DNA from: Rhodoferax sp. WC2427
GTDB lineage: Bacteria; Pseudomonadota; Gammaproteobacteria; Burkholderiales; Burkholderiaceae_C
Direction of reading: 5' to 3'
Length of the DNA stretch: 64,000 nucleotides
Assembly (NCBI RefSeq): GCF_040822085.1
Contig: NZ_CP162006.1
Span: 2,232,001 to 2,296,000 of the forward strand
This document shows positions 23,989-33,229 of the stretch, piece by piece. The notes below the pieces were generated by a model. The model made no database searches and had not been told where the DNA came from. It saw only the letters and a program-made list of their open reading frames with translations. Numbering within the stretch: position 1 is the first letter of the stretch; each line of letters begins with the position of its first letter. Made by a program: the position numbers and the translations under genes.

Positions 23989-24708
23989 ATGCACGCTGAA
24001 GATTACGCATCCGAATCCGTCACCCGCTTGCGCGCCGACCTGGCCCTGGCGCTGCGCGCCGCCGCCCACCACGGCCTAGGCGAGGGCGTGTGCAACCATT
24101 TCAGCCAGGAACTGCCCGACCATTCGGGGCGCTTTTTGCTGAACCCGCGCGGCCTGCTGTGGAGCGAGATCCAGGCCGACGACATCGTGATGATCGATGC
24201 CGAAGGCACGAAGCTGGTGGGCCGCCACGAGGTGGAGTCCACCGCCATGTTTATCCACGCCGCCATCCACCGCCTGTGCGCCAAGGCCTGCGTGCTGCAC
24301 ACCCACATGCCCTATGCCACGGCGCTCACGCTCACCGCCGACCGGGCGCTGGACACCACGCTGTCGCAAAACGCCATGCGTTTCCATGGCCGCACCGCCA
24401 TCGACACCGCATACAACGGCCTGGCACTCGACTACCGGGAAGGCGAGCGCATTGCCCGCGCCATGGGCTCCGCCGAGATCGGCTTTCTGGGCAACCACGG
24501 CCTGGTGGTCTGCGGTGACCGCATGGACTACGCCTACGACGACCTGTATTACCTGGAGCGCGCCTGCCAGGCCCAGGTGCTGGCCCAGTCCACCGGCCGA
24601 CCACTGGCCCCCAGCAACGAGACCCTGGCCGAAGAGGTGGCCCGCCAGATGGCCAGCGAGCGGCTGCAGTCCACGCTGTTCTTTGAAGCCCTGCGCCGCA
24701 CGCTCTGA
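23989..24708 (+). CDS. Class II aldolase/adducin-domain protein
   Basis: Cytosolic protein of 239 residues, zinc-dependent class II aldolase fold. Zinc ligands appear as HTHMPYATAL (about residue 104) and the later GNHGLVVCG. The family includes fuculose- and ribulose-phosphate aldolases and decarboxylases; it has no sugar-phosphate neighbour to specify function. The ATG at 23989 follows AAGGAAA; upstream codons are not supported. The first CHR gene starts 8 bases after its stop, so they may be one transcript. Confidence 0.82.
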   Translation: MHAEDYASESVTRLRADLALALRAAAHHGLGEGVCNHFSQELPDHSGRFLLNPRGLLWSEIQADDIVMIDAEGTKLVGRHEVESTAMFIHAAIHRLCAKACVLHTHMPYATALTLTADRALDTTLSQNAMRFHGRTAIDTAYNGLALDYREGERIARAMGSAEIGFLGNHGLVVCGDRMDYAYDDLYYLERACQAQVLAQSTGRPLAPSNETLAEEVARQMASERLQSTLFFEALRRTL

Positions 24709-24716
24709 GTCCCGCC

Positions 24717-25280
24717 ATGGCATCGACTGCCGCGCCCTCGCTGCGCAGTATTTTTGGGGCCTTTGCCAAGATCGGCCTGACCAGCTTTGGCGGCGGCCTC
24801 AGCGGCTGGCTGCTGCGTGAATTCGTACAGCGCCGGGCCTGGCTGACTGAGCAGGAATTTCTGAGCGGCCTGGCCCTGGCGCAGGCGTTTCCGGGTGTGA
24901 ATGTGGTGAACCTGGCGATCTGGATCGGCTTTCGGCTGCGCGCCGGGCCGGGCGCGGTGGTGGCAGCCCTGGGCATGGTGGTGCCTGCCATGGCGGTGGC
25001 GATGCCGCTGGTGGCGCTGTTTTCCCAGGCGGCAGACTCGCAGCGCGTGCACATTGCGCTGGCGGGCGTGGCGGCGGCGGCCGTGGGTCTGTCGCTGCAA
25101 ACCGGGCTGCGCGCGGCCCGCAATGCGGCGCGGGGCCTGGCCCGCTCGCTGATTTTGGTGGCCACCTTTGCCGCCATCTTTGTGTGGCGGTTGCCGCTGC
25201 TGTGGGTGGTGGGCACCATGGCACCGCTGTCCATTGCGCTGGCCTGGAGCCGCGTGCGGACCGAGGCTGCAAAGCCATGA
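24717..25280 (+). CDS. Short-chain CHR (chromate) transporter, N-type subunit
   Basis: Membrane protein of 187 residues with the CHR-domain start FAKIGLTSFGGG and LALAQAFPGVNVVNLAIWIG. It forms a pair with the next gene, overlapping by ATGA. Short CHR proteins work as heterodimeric pairs, each equal to half of a long ChrA. Chromate export has been shown for some; others have unknown substrates. No chromate regulator is near, so the substrate is open. Confidence 0.85.
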   Translation: MASTAAPSLRSIFGAFAKIGLTSFGGGLSGWLLREFVQRRAWLTEQEFLSGLALAQAFPGVNVVNLAIWIGFRLRAGPGAVVAALGMVVPAMAVAMPLVALFSQAADSQRVHIALAGVAAAAVGLSLQTGLRAARNAARGLARSLILVATFAAIFVWRLPLLWVVGTMAPLSIALAWSRVRTEAAKP

Positions 25281-25801
25281 AATGGCGGCTTTTGGGCGAC
25301 TTGCTGGCGGTGTTTGCGCCGCTGTCTTTCCTGAGCGTGGGCGGCGGCCAAAGCATCCTGGCCGACATCCACCGGCAGGCCGTAGGCGTCCACGGCTGGA
25401 TGACGGACGCGCAGTTTCTGGACCTGTACGCCCTGTCGCGCATCACGCCTGGGCCGGGTTCGCTGCTGGTCACCCTGGTGGGCTGGCATGTGGCGGGCTT
25501 TTGGGGCGCGCTGGCGGCATCCGTGGCCATCTTTGTGCCCAGCTCGGTGCTGGTGTTCGGCCTGGCGCATGTGTGGTCGCGCTACCGCGACCGGCCCGCC
25601 ATCCGCGCCATCGAGTCGGGCCTGACCCCGGTGGCTGCGGGTATGGTGCTGGCCGCGTCCTGCACCGTGCTGCGCGCGGCCGAAGGCGGGGTCTGGGCCT
25701 GGGCCGTGGCGGCCCTGTCTACCCTGGCGCTGGCCTGGACCCGGGTCAACCCGCTGCTGGTGCTGGCGGTGGGGGCGCTGGTGTTTTTGCTGGCGCTATA
25801 G
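25277..25801 (+). CDS. Short-chain CHR (chromate) transporter, C-type subunit
   Basis: Second half of the CHR pair, 174 residues, five to six membrane segments, with the motif FLSVGGGQSILADIHRQ and YALSRITPGPGSLLVTLVGW. Start at the ATG inside the ATGA overlap with the first subunit. The stop codon TAG lies inside a dispersed repeat that begins near 25794. Confidence 0.85.
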   Translation: MKWRLLGDLLAVFAPLSFLSVGGGQSILADIHRQAVGVHGWMTDAQFLDLYALSRITPGPGSLLVTLVGWHVAGFWGALAASVAIFVPSSVLVFGLAHVWSRYRDRPAIRAIESGLTPVAAGMVLAASCTVLRAAEGGVWAWAVAALSTLALAWTRVNPLLVLAVGALVFLLAL

Positions 25802-25856
25802 ATTTGTGAGCTGCTTGCGCTGACTGGATAAGCGCAAGCGGCCTGAAACACCTCTG
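25794..25856 (+). repeat. Dispersed palindromic repeat, copy 6
   Basis: GCGCTATAGATTTGTGAGCTG then CTTGCGC ... GCGCAAG CGGCC: strong hairpin arms. Supplies the stop of the CHR gene. The rest of the gap to 26040 holds the MocR promoter and nothing else recognised. Confidence 0.8.
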
Positions 25857-26040
25857 ACTCAAGTACCGGGATGTGGCGGGCACGCCTCTACGCTGTGCCG
25901 CGTTGCGGGGATGCCGGGTTCAGAGGGTCATGTTGGTCCAAGCGCCGCTTGCCGATGCTTGCATCGCAGCGCACAACCGGTAGACTGTCAGAACCTCAAC
26001 CCACCCTGCCGGCAGTCGACCGAGGCGCGGTGCCAACACC

Positions 26041-27510
26041 ATGCCCAATCGCCCGACCGCCGCCTCCACGAGGTACGAACTGCTTGCCCGAGAACTCGAG
26101 CAGCAGATCCTTGCCGGTGTGCTCCGTCCAGGGGATCGCCTGCCTTCCGTACGCCAGGCGTGTGCCACTCGGCGCTTGAGTCCAAGCACCGTGTTCCAGG
26201 CTTACTACCTGCTTGAATCCCGCGGCCTGGTCCGAGCAGTACCACGGTCGGGCTACTTTGTCGCCGCTCGCGCGAACGGTGTGTTGCTGCCGGAACCGCA
26301 AATGTCGCAGCCGCAGTCCGGATCGCAGCCTGTAGAGATCAACGACCTGATCTACGCATGCCTCGGCACCGCGCGTGCGCGCAACATCGTGCCCTTCGGC
26401 TCCGCCTTCCTGAGCCCCGACCTGTTTCCGCTCGACCGGCTGCGCCGCGCCCTGGTCTCCAGCATGCGGCGGCATGACCCCTGGCGCATGCTGGAAGACC
26501 TGCCGCCGGGCAACCTGCAGCTCAAGCGCGAGATCGCAAAACGCTATCTGCGTCAGGGCTTGGCCGTGGCCACCGATGAGATCGTGCTGACCCACGGTGC
26601 AATGGAGGCACTCAACCTGTGCCTGAACGCGGTTGCGCGGCCGGGCGATGCCGTGGTGGTCGAGTCCCCCACCTTCTACGTGGCGCTGCAGGCGTTGCAG
26701 CGGCTGGGCCTGCGTGCCATCGAAGTGCCGACCCATGTGCGCGAGGGCATCGATCTCGGTTGTCTGGCACAGGTGATCGAACTGCACCGTCCGAAGGCCT
26801 GCTGGCTGATGACGACCTTCCAGAACCCGCTCGGCAGCCTGATGCCCGAAACGAAGAAGCGCGACCTCGTCGCGCTGCTGGCCCTGCACCAGGTGCCGCT
26901 GATCGAAGACGATGTCTACGCGGAACTCTACGAAGGCAACGTGGCACCGTTGCCGGCCAAGGCCTTTGACCGCCGCGGCCTGGTGCTGCACTGCTCGTCG
27001 TTCTCCAAGTGCCTGGCTCCCGGCTACCGCGTCGGCTGGGCCACGCCCGGCGCGTTCACGCGCGAGGTCGAACGGCTGAAGTTGACGACGAGCCTGTCGG
27101 GCGCGATTCCGGTGCAGGCGGCGTTGGCTGGCTACCTGCAGGAAGGAGGCTATGATCGCCACCTTCGCAGCCTGCGCCAGTCGCTGCAAGGGCAGCGCGA
27201 CAGCCTGTTCGACGCGGTGGGCCGGTGCTTTCCGCAAGGGACGCGTGCGGTGCGGCCGGCCGGCGGCTACTTCGTCTGGGTCGAGTTGCCCATCGGAGTG
27301 GACGCGATGGCCCTGCACCGAGCCGCGCTGGCACACCACATCAGCCTGGCGCCCGGGCCGATGTTTTCCGCACGTGCGGAGTTCCGACACCACATTCGGC
27401 TGACCTGCGGCCAGCCGTGGGATGCGACGCGCGAGCGCGCCATGCGCACGCTGGCGCGGCTGGTCGCCGAGGCACCGCGGACGGATGGTCCGGCGCAGCC
27501 GTCGCTCTGA
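26041..27510 (+). CDS. MocR-type regulator (GntR wHTH fused to PLP aminotransferase fold)
   Basis: Regulator of 489 residues. Residues about 8-75 form a GntR winged helix (LEQQILAGVLRPGDRLPSVR), the rest is a fold-type I aminotransferase domain with the PLP-binding lysine in SSFSKCLAPGYRVGW and the NPLG loop (FQNPLGSLMP). MocR proteins sense PLP or amino compounds and usually control a neighbouring gene; none of the flanking genes is an obvious target. It opens a block without dispersed repeats that runs to 32.36 kb. Confidence 0.9.
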   Translation: MPNRPTAASTRYELLARELEQQILAGVLRPGDRLPSVRQACATRRLSPSTVFQAYYLLESRGLVRAVPRSGYFVAARANGVLLPEPQMSQPQSGSQPVEINDLIYACLGTARARNIVPFGSAFLSPDLFPLDRLRRALVSSMRRHDPWRMLEDLPPGNLQLKREIAKRYLRQGLAVATDEIVLTHGAMEALNLCLNAVARPGDAVVVESPTFYVALQALQRLGLRAIEVPTHVREGIDLGCLAQVIELHRPKACWLMTTFQNPLGSLMPETKKRDLVALLALHQVPLIEDDVYAELYEGNVAPLPAKAFDRRGLVLHCSSFSKCLAPGYRVGWATPGAFTREVERLKLTTSLSGAIPVQAALAGYLQEGGYDRHLRSLRQSLQGQRDSLFDAVGRCFPQGTRAVRPAGGYFVWVELPIGVDAMALHRAALAHHISLAPGPMFSARAEFRHHIRLTCGQPWDATRERAMRTLARLVAEAPRTDGPAQPSL

Positions 27511-27573
27511 TCCGGTCGTTCAGGCGCGCAACTGCACACCCCGCGGGTGCAGTCTGCCGGACACACTGTCGGC

Positions 27574-30189
27574 ATGCCAAAAAATCCATCCTTCCCGCTC
27601 ATTGCCCCGCACCCCGATGCCGCGCTGGCGCGCGCGGTGACCACGCCCGCACCGGCCGGCCCGGACATGACCCTGTACGAGGTGCTGGACCGGCTGGGCC
27701 CGTCGATCTTCGCTGGCCTGCTCGACACCGACGGCATGCTGCGTTATGCCAACCAGGCGGCACTGCAGGCCATCGGCAGCACGGCGGATCAGGTGCTCGG
27801 CCGACGCTTCGACACCACCCCGTGGTGGCAGGCCTGCAGCCTCTCGCAGCAGCGTCTGCAGCAGGCGCTGGCCAGCGCCTTGCGCGGCGAGGCCTCGCGC
27901 TTCGACGCGCGCATCGCCACCACCAGTGGCGCCACCTTGTCGATGGACTTCTCGCTGCTGCCGCTCTACGGTGCGGACGGCCGGGTGCTCTGGCTGATCC
28001 CGTCAGCCCGTGACGTGAGCGAGCGCGAACAGGCCCAGCACCAGCTTCAGCTCACCCGCCACGCCGTCGAACAGGCCAGCGATGCGCTGCTGCAGGTCGG
28101 GCCCGACGGTGCCCTGCGCGATGCCAACCGAGCAGCCTGCTGCCTGTTGGGGCTGGACCGCGAGCAACTGCTGCGGCTGCGTGTGTCCGACATCGATACC
28201 CAGGTGGATGCGACGCAGTGGCCGCACCGCTGGCGCGAATTGTGCGAACAGGGTTCGCTGCGGTTCGAGACCAACGTCCGCCACCAGGAGGGCCATGAGA
28301 TTCCGGCCGATGTCTCCGTCAGCCTGGTCACCAGCGAGAACGAGACCTTTGCCCATGTCTGCCTCGACGATCTGCGCGAACGCCGCGCCGCCGAACGCCG
28401 CATCCGGCAATTGCTGCAGTTCGATGAACTGACCGGGCTGGCAAACCGCCAATTGCTTTACGAGCGTCTGGGCGCGACCTTGCAGACCAGCACCGAGACA
28501 GTCGTACTCTTGCTGGAAATCGACCGTTTCAAGCGCATCAATGACGGCCTCGGCCCGCAAATCGGTGATGCCGTGCTGCGCGAAGCGGCACAGCGGATCA
28601 CCGCCACGGTGCGCAGCATCGACTTGGTCGCGCGACGCGGCGGCGACGAGTTCGTGGTCGTGATGCCGACTCCTTCGGCGCCTACGCTGCACACGGCACA
28701 GGCGCTGCTCGACGCCATGGCCCGACCGATGTGGATCGAGGGGCACGAGATCTACATCACCTGCAGCATCGGCATCGCCACGGCACCAGGCGACGGCGAC
28801 CTTCCGGACACACTGGTGCGTCGCGCCAACGCGGCGCTGCACCAGGCCAAGCTGCAGGGCCGCAACCAGGCGGCGGTCTACGCCGGTGTGCCGCACGACG
28901 ACGACCCTGAGCGGCTGGCCCTGGAGACCGCGCTACGCCATGCACTGCACGACGAGCAATTCGACCTGCATTACCAGCCGCAGGTGGACCTGGTGCATGG
29001 CCGCATCGTGGGCGTGGAGGCCTTGCTGCGCTGGCAGCACCCGACCCTGGGCCGTATCGCACCGGATCGCTTCATCCCCATCGCCGAAGAAACCGGCCTG
29101 ATCTTCGCCATTGGCGACTGGGTGCTGTGCCGCGCCATCGAGCAGGCGGCGGCCTGGCAGCGGGCAGGCTTGCCATCGTTGCGCATGTCGGTCAACCTCT
29201 CGGCGCGCCAATTGCTGCAGCCGGAACTGGGGCGGCGCATCGAAGGCCTGCTCGCCGCCGCCGATCTCAACCCGAAGCTGTTCGGCGTCGAGGTCACCGA
29301 GAGCATGCTGATCGCCAACTTCGACCAGGCGGTGCAGCATCTGCAAGCGCTGCGTGCGCTGGGTGTCGAGGTTTCGCTCGACGACTTCGGCACCGGCTAC
29401 TCGAGCCTGAGCTACCTGCGCCGACTGCCAGTGGACGTGGTCAAGATCGACCGCTCGCTGGTGCCCGACGTCACCGCGCTGGCGGAAGATGTATCGATCA
29501 CGCGCGCCATCATCACGATGGCGCACCAGTTGCAGATGAAGGTGCTTGCCGAAGGTGTCGAAAGCGAAGGCCAGGCGGTGCTGCTGGCGGCCAACCAGTG
29601 CGACCAGATGCAGGGCTACTGGTTCAGCGCGGCACAGCCTGCGGCGGCAGTCGAGACCATGCTGCGCGAGGGCCGGCAGATCGATCCGGCGCTCTTCGAC
29701 CGGCGTTCGCGACAGCGCACCCTGCTTTTGGTAGACGACGAGGAAAACATCGTCTCCGCGCTCCGTCGGCTGCTGCGCAACGAAGGCTGGCTGGTGCTCA
29801 GCGCCACCTCTGCCGAACAGGCGCTGCAGCTGCTGGCACGGCATGAAGTCGACGTGATTCTGTCCGACCAGCGCATGCCGGGCATGACCGGCGTCGAACT
29901 GCTGCGGCGGGCCAGGCGGCTGTACCCGGACACGCTGCGACTGGTGTTATCGGGCTACACCGAGCTGCAGTCGATTACCGACGCGATCAACGAAGGAGCG
30001 ATCTACAAATTCCTTGCCAAGCCCTGGGACGACGAACAGTTGCGAGCCCACCTGCGCGAGGCCTTTGCGTTGAAGGAGATCGCCGACCAGAACGGCCGCC
30101 TCAACCAGGAGTTGAAGGTCGCAAACAGGGACCTGGCAGCGCTGAATGGGCAGCTGCAGACACGGCTCGAAGCGGCTTTACGTTGCTGA
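27574..30189 (+). CDS. PAS-PAS-GGDEF-EAL-REC cyclic di-GMP protein
   Basis: Large cytosolic signalling protein, about 871 residues. Domains in order: two PAS sensors (about 28-140 and 150-265), GGDEF with intact RGGDEF and an RSID inhibitory site, EAL with EALLRW, DDFGTGYSSLSYLRRLP and AEGVES all kept, and an unusual C-terminal receiver (about 725-840; LLLVDDEEN, DQRMPGMTG, KPWDD). It may both make and break cyclic di-GMP. It ends in a coiled coil (NRDLAALNGQLQ) and a TGA; the kinase that follows is in the same frame seven bases on. The start could also be 27547. Confidence 0.9.
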   Translation: MPKNPSFPLIAPHPDAALARAVTTPAPAGPDMTLYEVLDRLGPSIFAGLLDTDGMLRYANQAALQAIGSTADQVLGRRFDTTPWWQACSLSQQRLQQALASALRGEASRFDARIATTSGATLSMDFSLLPLYGADGRVLWLIPSARDVSEREQAQHQLQLTRHAVEQASDALLQVGPDGALRDANRAACCLLGLDREQLLRLRVSDIDTQVDATQWPHRWRELCEQGSLRFETNVRHQEGHEIPADVSVSLVTSENETFAHVCLDDLRERRAAERRIRQLLQFDELTGLANRQLLYERLGATLQTSTETVVLLLEIDRFKRINDGLGPQIGDAVLREAAQRITATVRSIDLVARRGGDEFVVVMPTPSAPTLHTAQALLDAMARPMWIEGHEIYITCSIGIATAPGDGDLPDTLVRRANAALHQAKLQGRNQAAVYAGVPHDDDPERLALETALRHALHDEQFDLHYQPQVDLVHGRIVGVEALLRWQHPTLGRIAPDRFIPIAEETGLIFAIGDWVLCRAIEQAAAWQRAGLPSLRMSVNLSARQLLQPELGRRIEGLLAAADLNPKLFGVEVTESMLIANFDQAVQHLQALRALGVEVSLDDFGTGYSSLSYLRRLPVDVVKIDRSLVPDVTALAEDVSITRAIITMAHQLQMKVLAEGVESEGQAVLLAANQCDQMQGYWFSAAQPAAAVETMLREGRQIDPALFDRRSRQRTLLLVDDEENIVSALRRLLRNEGWLVLSATSAEQALQLLARHEVDVILSDQRMPGMTGVELLRRARRLYPDTLRLVLSGYTELQSITDAINEGAIYKFLAKPWDDEQLRAHLREAFALKEIADQNGRLNQELKVANRDLAALNGQLQTRLEAALRC

Positions 30190-30195
30190 TGTCCC

Positions 30196-31092
30196 ATGTT
30201 CGAATCCGAACTCATCTCGCTGCAGCGCGCAAACCAGGAGCTCCGCGCGCTGAACGAAAGCCTGCGCAGCGCGCAGAATAAGGTGCGGCAGTCCGAACGG
30301 CTGGCGTCGATCGGGCAGCTCGCCGCTGGCGTGGCCCACGAGATCAACAACCCGATCGGCTATGTCTTCTCGAACTTCGGTACGCTGGAAGCTTATCTCC
30401 TGCGCCTGTTCGAGATGCTCGAAGCCTACGAGCAGGCGGAATTGGCGCTGGCCGGCAGTGCCGTTGCGACCCGGCTCGCGGCATTGCGTTCGCGCGTCGA
30501 ACTCGACTATCTGAAACAGGACATCCCGTTGCTGATGGGTGAGGCGAAAGAGGGCCTGTCGCGGGTGCGCAAGATCGTCCAGGATCTGAAGGACTTTTCG
30601 CGTGCCAACACCCACCAGGAGTGGGTATGGGCCTCGCTGCACCAGGGCATCGAATCGACACTGAACATCGTCGCCAGCAAAATCAAGTGCCGGGCCGACG
30701 TTCGACGCGAATACGGTGCCTTGCCCGAGATCGAATGCCTGCCTTCGGAGCTCAACCAAGTGTTCCTGAATCTGCTGGTCAATGCGGCGCATGCGGTCGG
30801 GCCGGAGCGCGGCCTGATCGTCGTGCGCAGCGGCACCGCCGAGAACGCGGTCTGGGTCGAGGTCGAGGACGACGGCTGCGGCATCGCAGCCGAACACCTA
30901 CCGAGCGTCTTCGAGCCTTTTTTCACCACGAAGCCTGTGGGCCGCGGCACCGGGCTCGGCCTGTCGCTGGCCTACTGCATCGTGCACAAGCACCAGGGCC
31001 GCATCGACGTGCGCAGCGAACCGGGCCACGGGACGTGCTTTCGCATCACGCTGCCGGTGCGGCACGCGGTCGCCGAAGGTGCTGCAGCATGA
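30196..31092 (+). CDS. Sensor histidine kinase without own sensor domain
   Basis: Cytosolic kinase of 298 residues: N-terminal coiled coil, phospho-acceptor His in GVAHEINNPIGYV (about residue 45), and a complete ATP-binding domain (N box NQVFLNLLVNAAHAV, G1 DDGCGI, F box FEPFFTTKP, G2 GTGLGLSL). No sensor or membrane part. It reads in the same frame as the upstream GGDEF-EAL-REC protein with only TGA TGT CCC between, and no Shine-Dalgarno is visible, so it depends on re-initiation or is the split-off end of a former fusion. It overlaps the receiver pseudogene by ATGA. Confidence 0.9.
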   Translation: MFESELISLQRANQELRALNESLRSAQNKVRQSERLASIGQLAAGVAHEINNPIGYVFSNFGTLEAYLLRLFEMLEAYEQAELALAGSAVATRLAALRSRVELDYLKQDIPLLMGEAKEGLSRVRKIVQDLKDFSRANTHQEWVWASLHQGIESTLNIVASKIKCRADVRREYGALPEIECLPSELNQVFLNLLVNAAHAVGPERGLIVVRSGTAENAVWVEVEDDGCGIAAEHLPSVFEPFFTTKPVGRGTGLGLSLAYCIVHKHQGRIDVRSEPGHGTCFRITLPVRHAVAEGAAA

Positions 31093-31869
31093 CGGCCGCC
31101 CTCACGCCCTGGACGCTGCTCGCCGTCGACGACGAGCCGAACATCCTGGCCGCATTGCGGCGGGTGTTGCGCGCGACGGGCTGGCGCATCCTGACGGCGG
31201 GGCACGCCCAGGAAGCGCTGGCGCTGCTCGCCACCGAGCCCATCGATGCGGTGCTGTCCGACATGCGCATGCCGGACATGAACGGTGTGCAACTGCTCGA
31301 ACGGGTTGGCCAGCGCTGGCCGCGAACCGCGAGGCTGCTGCTGACCGGCCCCGGTGCTCGGGGAGCAGGCCCTGCTGGCCAGCGACGACATGCAGGGTAT
31401 CGCGCCGTTGATTCGCTCTCATCATGAGCGCTGGGACGGACGCGGTTTTCCGGACGGACTGTGCGGCGTGGCGATCCCGCTCGGGGCACGCATCCTGGCG
31501 GTGGCCGATGCCTATGAGGACTTGCGCAGCGGCCGCATCGATGGCCAGGCACTAAGCCCACCCGATGCCCGCCGCGCGGTGATCGCCGGGAGCGGCAGCC
31601 GGTTCGATCCAACCATCATCGATGCCTTCGCGAGCCTGTTCACGGCCGCGCCACCCAGCCCGAGCACCCCCTCGCTGCGCCTGCGCACCGCGGAGCTGCG
31701 CACCGCTCAGACATTGACAGAGGATTTCATGTCGCCTGAGGGCGTACTGCTGCTGTCGACCGGCCAGCGATTAAACGACGACCTGATCGACCGCATCCGA
31801 GCCTTCGAACGCAAACATGGCCTGACGCTGACACTGGCCGTACTGTTGCCACAGGAGATTTCCTTGTGA
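31089..31869 (+). pseudogene. Receiver-HD-GYP response regulator, internally deleted and frameshifted
   Basis: The first frame encodes a receiver domain start (LLAVDDEPNILAAL; phospho-Asp in VLSDMRMPDMNG) up to RLLLTG at about 31345 and then becomes nonsense, closing at 31427. From about 31350 another frame gives the second half of an HD-GYP domain ([22 protein letters not shown]) and the usual C-terminal tail. The end of the receiver with its conserved Lys and the first half of HD-GYP, including the HD metal-binding pair, are missing. One deletion of roughly 100 codons that also shifted frame explains this. A shortened receiver could still be made. Confidence 0.85.
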
Positions 31870-32435
31870 AGCCGCGGTCTACCACTCGCCGGCAATAATC
31901 GGTGTCGAAGCAGTGAAGTTCGCTTTCGATACGGTGGCATCTTCACCTAATTTGGACCTGCGACTTCACACGCACCGGTTCTCCAACACGCTCGAGGATG
32001 GTCGCATCGTTGGCGTCCGCCTGGCGGTCCGGGCACCCACGTCCAACCCACATTCTGGCCTGCCTCGGCGGCGGGCCATTTCCCACCTGTCGGCTTCCGA
32101 TGCAAAGCGGTCGTGCATGAATTTGCCTCGAATGACCGCAAAAACCGAAAGCCTGCGCCGCAGAATCTGGCATCTATGTCAAGATGAGATGCCCGGACGC
32201 TTGCCGACAGGTTCCAGGTCAGGCCGATCAGGCCCGCAGCGCACAGCAGGGACGCACCACTGAAGATCTGGCCGCTGGCCACCATGTGAAGGTGGCGGCG
32301 GCAAAGTCGCGCCAGACCAGACGGTTCAACATGCGCAAATTATGCCGCCAGCCACTGGCATGGGCGCTACATTTTTGTGAGCTGCTTACGCTTATTGAAT
32401 CAGCACGGGCCGCCTAAAAAGCTTGAAAGATTTCT
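31870..32435. other. Gene-free stretch, probably decayed sequence
   Basis: No intact gene seen. On the minus strand near 32180-32330 two frames together read like a protein piece (LVWRDFAAATF, then MVASGQIFSGASLLCAAGL) separated by a one-base shift, suggesting a pseudogene of unknown family. A dispersed repeat occupies 32365-32424. Confidence 0.4.
32365..32424 (+). repeat. Dispersed palindromic repeat, copy 7
   Basis: GCGCTACATTTTTGTGAGCTG then CTTACGCTTATTGAATCAGC and GCCTAAAAAGCTT. Same orientation as copy 6; the two bracket the MocR/cyclic di-GMP block. Confidence 0.7.
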
Positions 32436-33200
32436 TCAGGCCTTGAAGCGCGCCGCCAGGGCATCCGCCGCGGCAATCAGCAGGTGCATGTCGCTGCCCA
32501 CGCCGACCATGGTGGCGCCCTGGGCCAGGTAGGGTTCGCCCTTGCCGTCCACGGTCAAGATGCCCACCGGCTTGCCCGCGGCCACGCCAATGGCAATCGC
32601 CTTGCTGATGGCGGCTTGCACCACGGGGTGGCCGCTCTGGCCGCGGTAGCCCAGGCTGGCCGCCAGGTCGGACGGGCCGATGAAGACGGCGTCCACGCCC
32701 GGCACGCGGCAGATGGCTTCCAGGTCGTCGAGCGCCTCGCGGGATTCAATTTGCAGAATGACGGCGATCTCGTCGTTGGCCCGGGCCATGTAGTCGCTGC
32801 AACGGGTGTAGCCGCCGCCCCGCGTACTGCCCGCCACGCCGCGCAGGCCTTCGGGCGCAAAGCGGGTGTACGACACGGCCTCGGCGGCCTCGGCGGCGCT
32901 GCGGATATTGGGCACCATCAGGTTGGTGGTGCCCGCGTCCAGCAGGCGCTTGATGAAGGCCATGTCGTTCGACGGCACCCGCACCACGGCCGCGCTGGGG
33001 CTGCCGCGCAGGGCCAGCAGTTGCGTGCTGATGGTGTCCAGGTTGCTCTGGGTGTGCTCCATGTCGAGCATCAGCCAGTCGAACCCGGCGTGCGCCAGGC
33101 ATTCCACGGTGGCCAAGTGGGCAAAGTTGCACCACAGGCCGATGAGCGGGCGGCCCGCGGCCAGGGCTTGCTTGAAGGTGTTGGGGGGGAGGGTGTGCAT
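32436..33200 (-). CDS. HpcH/HpaI-family aldolase
   Basis: Class II, metal-dependent aldolase of 254 residues that cleaves 2-keto-3-deoxy or 4-hydroxy-2-keto acids to pyruvate and an aldehyde. Seen are LMLDMEHTQ (catalytic His), RVPSND, the metal-binding Glu in QIESREALDD and FIGPSDLAASLG. Last gene of the four-carbon acid operon, 29 bases after the SDR gene. It may process a dehydrated intermediate or belong to a side branch; the specific substrate is inference. Confidence 0.88.
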   Translation of the reverse strand: MHTLPPNTFKQALAAGRPLIGLWCNFAHLATVECLAHAGFDWLMLDMEHTQSNLDTISTQLLALRGSPSAAVVRVPSNDMAFIKRLLDAGTTNLMVPNIRSAAEAAEAVSYTRFAPEGLRGVAGSTRGGGYTRCSDYMARANDEIAVILQIESREALDDLEAICRVPGVDAVFIGPSDLAASLGYRGQSGHPVVQAAISKAIAIGVAAGKPVGILTVDGKGEPYLAQGATMVGVGSDMHLLIAAADALAARFKA

Positions 33201-33229
33201 GCTTGTCTCTTTGTATTTTTAAGATGGCT

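Noticed and set aside
31947..32285. A 112-codon minus-strand frame starting MVASGQIFSG
   Set aside because: Only the first 40 residues look protein-like and continue from another frame; treated as decayed sequence.
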